Source of the DNA: Lysobacteraceae bacterium
GTDB taxonomy: Bacteria; Pseudomonadota; Gammaproteobacteria; Xanthomonadales; Rhodanobacteraceae
NCBI GenBank assembly: GCA_018970895.1
Contig: JAGWVM010000024.1
Span: 1 to 33,166, forward strand
DNA: 33,166 bases
Direction of reading: 5' to 3'
Part shown: one piece after another, positions 29,904 through 33,166 of the stretch
How the letters are laid out: each line of letters opens with the position of its first letter
How positions within the stretch are numbered: position 1 is the first letter of the stretch
Made by a program: the position numbers and the translations under genes
The notes under the pieces: model-generated
Database searches by the model: none
The model's input: only the letters and a program-made list of their open reading frames with translations
What the model was told of the DNA's origin: nothing

Positions 29904-30430
29904 GGTGACTCCTGGTGAATCTGGGCGATGAAGGTGACATGGACGCCGATGGTGCCCAGGAGAGCGACAGCCTTGTCAACTTCCTGGCCCTCGATCTGCT
30001 TGCGGTTTTCTCCGTACGCGAACGGATCGATATAGGGATCGCCGGTGGGGCGGATCACCTGCTGATCGTGGCCGTAGACGGTTATCTCGCCGGCGCCGAG
30101 ATAGGCAGCCAGGTGCAGCGATGCGGTGATGGAGAACCGGGTATCGCCGGGCAGTGGCGGCAGGGCATCCCAGATGAGCAGATGGCGATCATTGTGGGTC
30201 TTCGGGTACTGCGTGAACATGTTATCACGCATCGCGAAATATCCGGAAGCTGGGATGGGGTAGTCCGCGAAGATTTCCGGTCTGGCCAAGAGGTCGCCGG
30301 CCGAGAGCCATTGCCAGTACAGCTGCGGTACGACGAACGCAGCGCGGTTGATGGCGATGCCCACGTCGTAGCCACCACGCCAGGATTCGGTGAGCGAAGG
30401 CCCGGCGGAGTAGATGGCAGCGCGGATCAC
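29900..30430 (-). CDS. DUF115-like (MAF/6-HMP-kinase fold) phage protein
   Basis: The 176-residue protein opens IRAAIYSAGPSLTESWRGGY followed by DVGIAINRAAF. The 'GaGPSL......Ainra' motif is the loop and helix of the DUF115/MAF_flag10 Rossmann-like family, seen in archaeal MptE and in phage 'morphogenetic' proteins. A later LAAYLGAGEITVYGHDQQVI fits the second half of this fold. It may bind a nucleotide or sugar-phosphate. GTG start, GTGA overlap. The substrate is unknown. Confidence 0.6.
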   Translation of the reverse strand: MIRAAIYSAGPSLTESWRGGYDVGIAINRAAFVVPQLYWQWLSAGDLLARPEIFADYPIPASGYFAMRDNMFTQYPKTHNDRHLLIWDALPPLPGDTRFSITASLHLAAYLGAGEITVYGHDQQVIRPTGDPYIDPFAYGENRKQIEGQEVDKAVALLGTIGVHVTFIAQIHQESP

Positions 30431-30660
30431 CGGATCGGATCCATGTGGTCATGATCCATGAACAGCTCGACCGATACCCGGCCGAGACCCTGAACGCCGC
30501 GGGCGCTCCAGTAGAACGGCCATCCCGCACCGGCGATGGCCGCCACTTCGTGGCTCGTCCCGCGCACCGCTACGCAATAGCCGTAGGTGAGGAACACCGC
30601 CATGCCGTAGACGATGCCGACGACGGTCTGGACCAGTGTTCTCCTGATCGACGGGTGCAT
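30427..30660 (-). CDS. Small inner-membrane protein (77 aa)
   Basis: Two hydrophobic segments (TLVQTVVGIVYGMAVFLTYG; EVAAIAGAGWPFYWSARGV) suggest one or two membrane passes. It starts 3 bases after the terminase stop. Not recognised. Small membrane proteins beside terminase can serve in exclusion or lysis; no evidence decides this. Confidence 0.55.
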   Translation of the reverse strand: MHPSIRRTLVQTVVGIVYGMAVFLTYGYCVAVRGTSHEVAAIAGAGWPFYWSARGVQGLGRVSVELFMDHDHMDPIR

Positions 30661-30663
30661 GCC

Positions 30664-32472
30664 CTATTCCTTGTGCTTGATGTGCCCGACCACGCCGCCG
30701 CGGCGGCGTGGGGTGAGGCGATGGAGGTAGATCATTGCGAGCGCCCAGGCGTAGACGAGGCAGTCGAGCAAATGGTTGTCGCGGCCCGGCTTCTTCACCC
30801 AAACCCTGTGCTTAGTGTCCCAGGCCTCGGAGGTGAGGTGCCGAATGAGCCAGTCGCCGGCCTCCTGTCCTGCCGGGATGTTGCCGCTGCCGGCCGACCC
30901 TGGCTCGCGTGCCAACGCCTTGTGGATCTCGGCCTTGACCACGTTGGTGTCGATGAACAGCCAGTGACTACCGTCGTCCTGGGTTCTATCCTCGGCCCAG
31001 CTCGGCAACGCGGCATTGCGCACCTCGTCCTTCTTGCCGCTCGGCCTATTGTCGCCGACCATGAGGTGGAAGCCGGCGCTCTTCGCCCACCTCTGAACGA
31101 GATCGGTGTTGTAGCGCACGTCGACGCCCATGGCATGGGCGCGGCCCATGGCGGTGATGCGCTCGCGCAGATTGCCGAGCATCTGCCACTGGTGCTCCGG
31201 CGTCGGCTCTGCGCGGTGGTCGCCGGTGGTGCGCACGGTCCAATCGGCGATGTACCACGATGCGTCGGGCATCATCGCGAGCTGGAGCGCCCAGGCCTCG
31301 CGCTTGCCGGTGTCGCCGCCGACGGTGATGACCGCAGCGCCGGGCGGGACGACCTTGCGGGCGAATGGCGCCTTCGCGGCCCGGGCCGCAAGCGCCATAT
31401 CGATTGTGGTGGGGATCTCGCCGTCGCTCTGGGTATCCTCGCGACAGAGTCGCTTGTTCACGAACACCGTGTAGACGCTCGGGTCACCGGCGTCCTTCGC
31501 CGCCAGCGCGGCGCGGTATTCATTTATCAGGCCGGAGAGCGAACCGCGCAGGAAATCCAGCTCCCAGCAGATGACGGAGAAGAACCCAGGGCGCGATGGT
31601 GTTTCGGTGCCGTGGATGAAGCGACCGCCCTTGATGGCATGCAGGCGGTCGTCCTCGCTCCAGAGCACGGAGCAGGCTGGGCATGCCACGCGGCCCTCGG
31701 CGAGATTGATATGCTCGAACTCGATTGGTGCGCAGGCCCCACAATGACGACAGGCGTGTCCCCAGCGCGACCGCGTACCCTCGATATAGAACTGGAGCGC
31801 AGGATGCCCGATACGGTCGCCGCGTTGATTCAGGGTGGTCACGATCACCGCGCGGCCCTGCGGCCCCCAGCCGTCGATGCGCCCGCAGGCGTTGGCGAGC
31901 TGGCCGGCGTTCTCCGCATCGTCGGCCTCGTCGACCAGGACCGTGCCGGGGCTGACCGATGACACCGCGGTCTCGGATGCGCCCTTGCCGAGGGCCATGA
32001 AGTACACCCGGGCGGATACGCGCGAGGTGGCTGGATCGCGCAGTGCGATGGCTGCCGGGCGACCGCCGCGGCTACCGGGACCCTTGGTCGGGAACCACGG
32101 TCCGTATCCCGAGTTGTCGAATGCCGGCTTGTACTTGCCCTCGTAATTCTGGTTGAGCTTGTCCAGGTTGGGCAAGATCACGCCCACCGACCGGCGATGC
32201 TCGACCGCGGACCAGAGCAACGGCAGGATCATCCCCGTCAGTGTCTTCCCGCGCTGGCGACTGGCGATCTGCTCCAGCCAGGTGAAGCGACCGGAATCCC
32301 ACACGTCGATAAACGCTCGCTGGACCGGCTCGGTATCTGGGTCGTAGGGATCGCCGGCCTGGGGACCATCGGGTAGGCGTAAGGTGCGCGCGAAACGCTC
32401 CATACTGCGTGGGGCGACCGCCGGCTCCCAGCGGGCGGCAGAGGCGTTGTCGCAGTCGCTCAGGGCGATCAT
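30664..32472 (-). CDS. Large terminase subunit, GpA type
   Basis: The 602-residue packaging motor protein. The ATPase domain has an A-loop WLEQIASRQRGKT (GKT at 75-77), Walker B VLVDEAD (178-184) and a CRHCGAC/VACPAC zinc-finger pair, typical of the GpA family (C241, C244, C264, C267). The nuclease domain shows VGGDTG and later GRDNHLLDCLVYAWA, its acidic metal-binding residues. It cuts concatemeric DNA and pumps it into the prohead through the portal. The ATG at 32472 overlaps the small basic gene (ATGA); a start 23 codons upstream is rejected for this reason. Confidence 0.9.
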   Translation of the reverse strand: MIALSDCDNASAARWEPAVAPRSMERFARTLRLPDGPQAGDPYDPDTEPVQRAFIDVWDSGRFTWLEQIASRQRGKTLTGMILPLLWSAVEHRRSVGVILPNLDKLNQNYEGKYKPAFDNSGYGPWFPTKGPGSRGGRPAAIALRDPATSRVSARVYFMALGKGASETAVSSVSPGTVLVDEADDAENAGQLANACGRIDGWGPQGRAVIVTTLNQRGDRIGHPALQFYIEGTRSRWGHACRHCGACAPIEFEHINLAEGRVACPACSVLWSEDDRLHAIKGGRFIHGTETPSRPGFFSVICWELDFLRGSLSGLINEYRAALAAKDAGDPSVYTVFVNKRLCREDTQSDGEIPTTIDMALAARAAKAPFARKVVPPGAAVITVGGDTGKREAWALQLAMMPDASWYIADWTVRTTGDHRAEPTPEHQWQMLGNLRERITAMGRAHAMGVDVRYNTDLVQRWAKSAGFHLMVGDNRPSGKKDEVRNAALPSWAEDRTQDDGSHWLFIDTNVVKAEIHKALAREPGSAGSGNIPAGQEAGDWLIRHLTSEAWDTKHRVWVKKPGRDNHLLDCLVYAWALAMIYLHRLTPRRRGGVVGHIKHKE

Positions 32473-32669
32473 TGCGTGACGGCGCTGTCGTTTGAATCGA
32501 CGTTGAGCGTACCACTGGGGTCTTCGCTTGCCGGAACGCAATCAGCTGGAGGCTTCGGCTTACGCCCGCCCTTCAGGCCATTCTTGCGCGAGGCTTTCCT
32601 TTTGGCCTCAGTCCGCGCGGACCCGCCTAAACGGCCCAGCGTCCGCGCGGCCCCAGAAATATCGTCCAC
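32469..32669 (-). CDS. Small basic Gly/Lys-rich protein before large terminase (66 aa)
   Basis: It reads RTLGRLGGSARTEAKRKASR then GLKGGRKPKPP, a pattern of small basic phage proteins ('alGr.GG..k...a..nG.kGGrP..'), AT-hook-like. The GTG start at 32669 has GGAGG 5 bases upstream. It probably contacts DNA, perhaps with terminase. The last 20 residues are polar. Confidence 0.6.
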   Translation of the reverse strand: MDDISGAARTLGRLGGSARTEAKRKASRKNGLKGGRKPKPPADCVPASEDPSGTLNVDSNDSAVTQ

Positions 32670-32923
32670 CCCGACCTCCCGCTCCCCGCCAGGGGAGACT
32701 TATGGCAACGACCGCATCCTAAGCGTTTTGGTTACATGTCAATAGTGACCAGTATTGATAACGGCAGACTGTTCCCGGTATGCCAGCTGGCCTTAAGATT
32801 GGTGGCGCTAGGTTTCCATTGATACCGGAAAATATAGTGGTATCAGCCGGGAACCGTCTGGTCGGCATCCTGGCCGGGTGGAGCGCTGTAAAATTATAAT
32901 ATCAGCCAGTATCAATATATAAT
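32670..32923. promoter_or_regulatory. AT-rich non-coding gap with inverted repeats and a candidate promoter
   Basis: No gene fills these 254 bases. They hold a 14-bp inverted repeat with one mismatch (32765-32778 / 32847-32860, CAGACTGTTCCCGG), a hairpin TGATACC/GGTATCA (32820-32845), the 10-bp palindrome GCCAGCTGGC (32782-32791), and two direct TATCAGCC copies (32841, 32900). On the minus strand there is TTGACA (32737-32742), 15 bases from TAGGAT (32716-32721), and a perfect TATAAT (32893-32898) without a good -35. It is a candidate late-operon promoter and perhaps a packaging (cos/pac) site. Confidence 0.45.
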
Positions 32924-33166
32924 TTAAGATATGGATCTGAGCCTAGCAGCAGTTGCAGATCTAAACGCAATAAGCACCTCCTGAGAGCGTATGCGTCCAT
33001 CTGCCTGCCGCTCCAGGGGTATAAGTTTTACCATAGCCTCAGTGATCTCCTGGAGGTGATCGAGGATAGCAGCGTCACGCTTTTCATCACGCGCAAGAAC
33101 CTGCTCTCGGCTAAATAGCCTACCACGCGATAGAGCTGCATCATCCCGGGCTTTTTCGAGATCGAT
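32924..33166 (-). CDS. Small terminase subunit, C-terminal part (partial)
   Basis: Eighty residues are visible, entering from the right edge in frame and ending at TAA (32924-32926). They begin DLEKARDDAALSRGRLFSRE and end ATAARLRSIS. The 'leKAR...a.l.rg.l..re.v' helix fits Nu1-type small terminase C-termini, where this helix carries the dimer and large-subunit contacts; the N-terminal helix-turn-helix would lie outside. Context (just upstream of the GpA-like gene) supports it. Confidence 0.6.
   Translation of the reverse strand: MDLEKARDDAALSRGRLFSREQVLARDEKRDAAILDHLQEITEAMVKLIPLERQADGRIRSQEVLIAFRSATAARLRSIS

Noticed and set aside
30445..31962. Plus-strand open frame (505 codons)
   Set aside because: Antiparallel to the large terminase, whose motifs are unmistakable.

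Overview
The window is a 33 kb stretch of a tailed double-stranded DNA phage or prophage (Caudoviricetes, probably with a non-contractile tail). GC content is high. Nearly every gene lies on the minus strand, packed with 4-base ATGA or GTGA stop/start overlaps. Transcription therefore runs from the right edge to the left edge. I see no chromosomal genes, tRNA, rRNA or insertion sequence. The host is not named by anything in the sequence. Two lipobox proteins and a MucR/Ros-like zinc-finger protein fit a high-GC Gram-negative host, but this is inference.

Right half (33166 to about 11058, late genes): the C-terminal part of a small terminase, an AT-rich non-coding gap with inverted repeats, a small basic protein, the GpA-type large terminase, an inner-membrane protein, a DUF115-like protein, a zinc-ribbon protein, a gpW-like head-tail joiner and a lambda-type portal with an unusual C-terminal extension. 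Next come a fused prohead protease/major capsid protein with a good internal start, a DUF2190-type decoration protein and two structural/fibre proteins. A block of small membrane and lipoproteins follows, then neck proteins, tail tube, two tail assembly proteins, a very short tape measure candidate, distal tail and hub proteins and the terminal fibre. Together these package DNA, build and mature the head and assemble the tail.

Middle (11057 to about 9972): one gene runs on the plus strand (Pro-rich, membrane-anchored, coiled coil). It is divergent from an XRE/Cro-like regulator, with inverted repeats between them. This is the likely control point.

Left half (9975 to 1, early genes): a recombination and replication operon. 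It holds a candidate single-strand annealing protein, a repeat protein with almost identical 60-bp tandem units, a RecE-like PDDEXK exonuclease, a winged-helix gene that appears frameshifted, a 30-residue RuvC-like micro-ORF, SSB, an ASCH-like protein, a truncated cytosine-C5 methyltransferase joined in frame to a coiled coil, several small zinc or DUF proteins and a replication initiator. The initiator gene carries iteron-like repeats, a hairpin and an AT-rich stretch, which makes it a candidate origin. The far left is lower in GC and carries the MucR-like gene.

No integrase, DNA polymerase, endolysin or clear holin is recognisable, so the lifestyle and lysis genes cannot be settled from this window. 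The best candidates for something undescribed are the frameshifted regulator beside the RuvC-like micro-ORF, the truncated methyltransferase fusion, the nested capsid start, the portal extension, the amber-interrupted small gene and the repeat protein inside the exonuclease/annealing pair.
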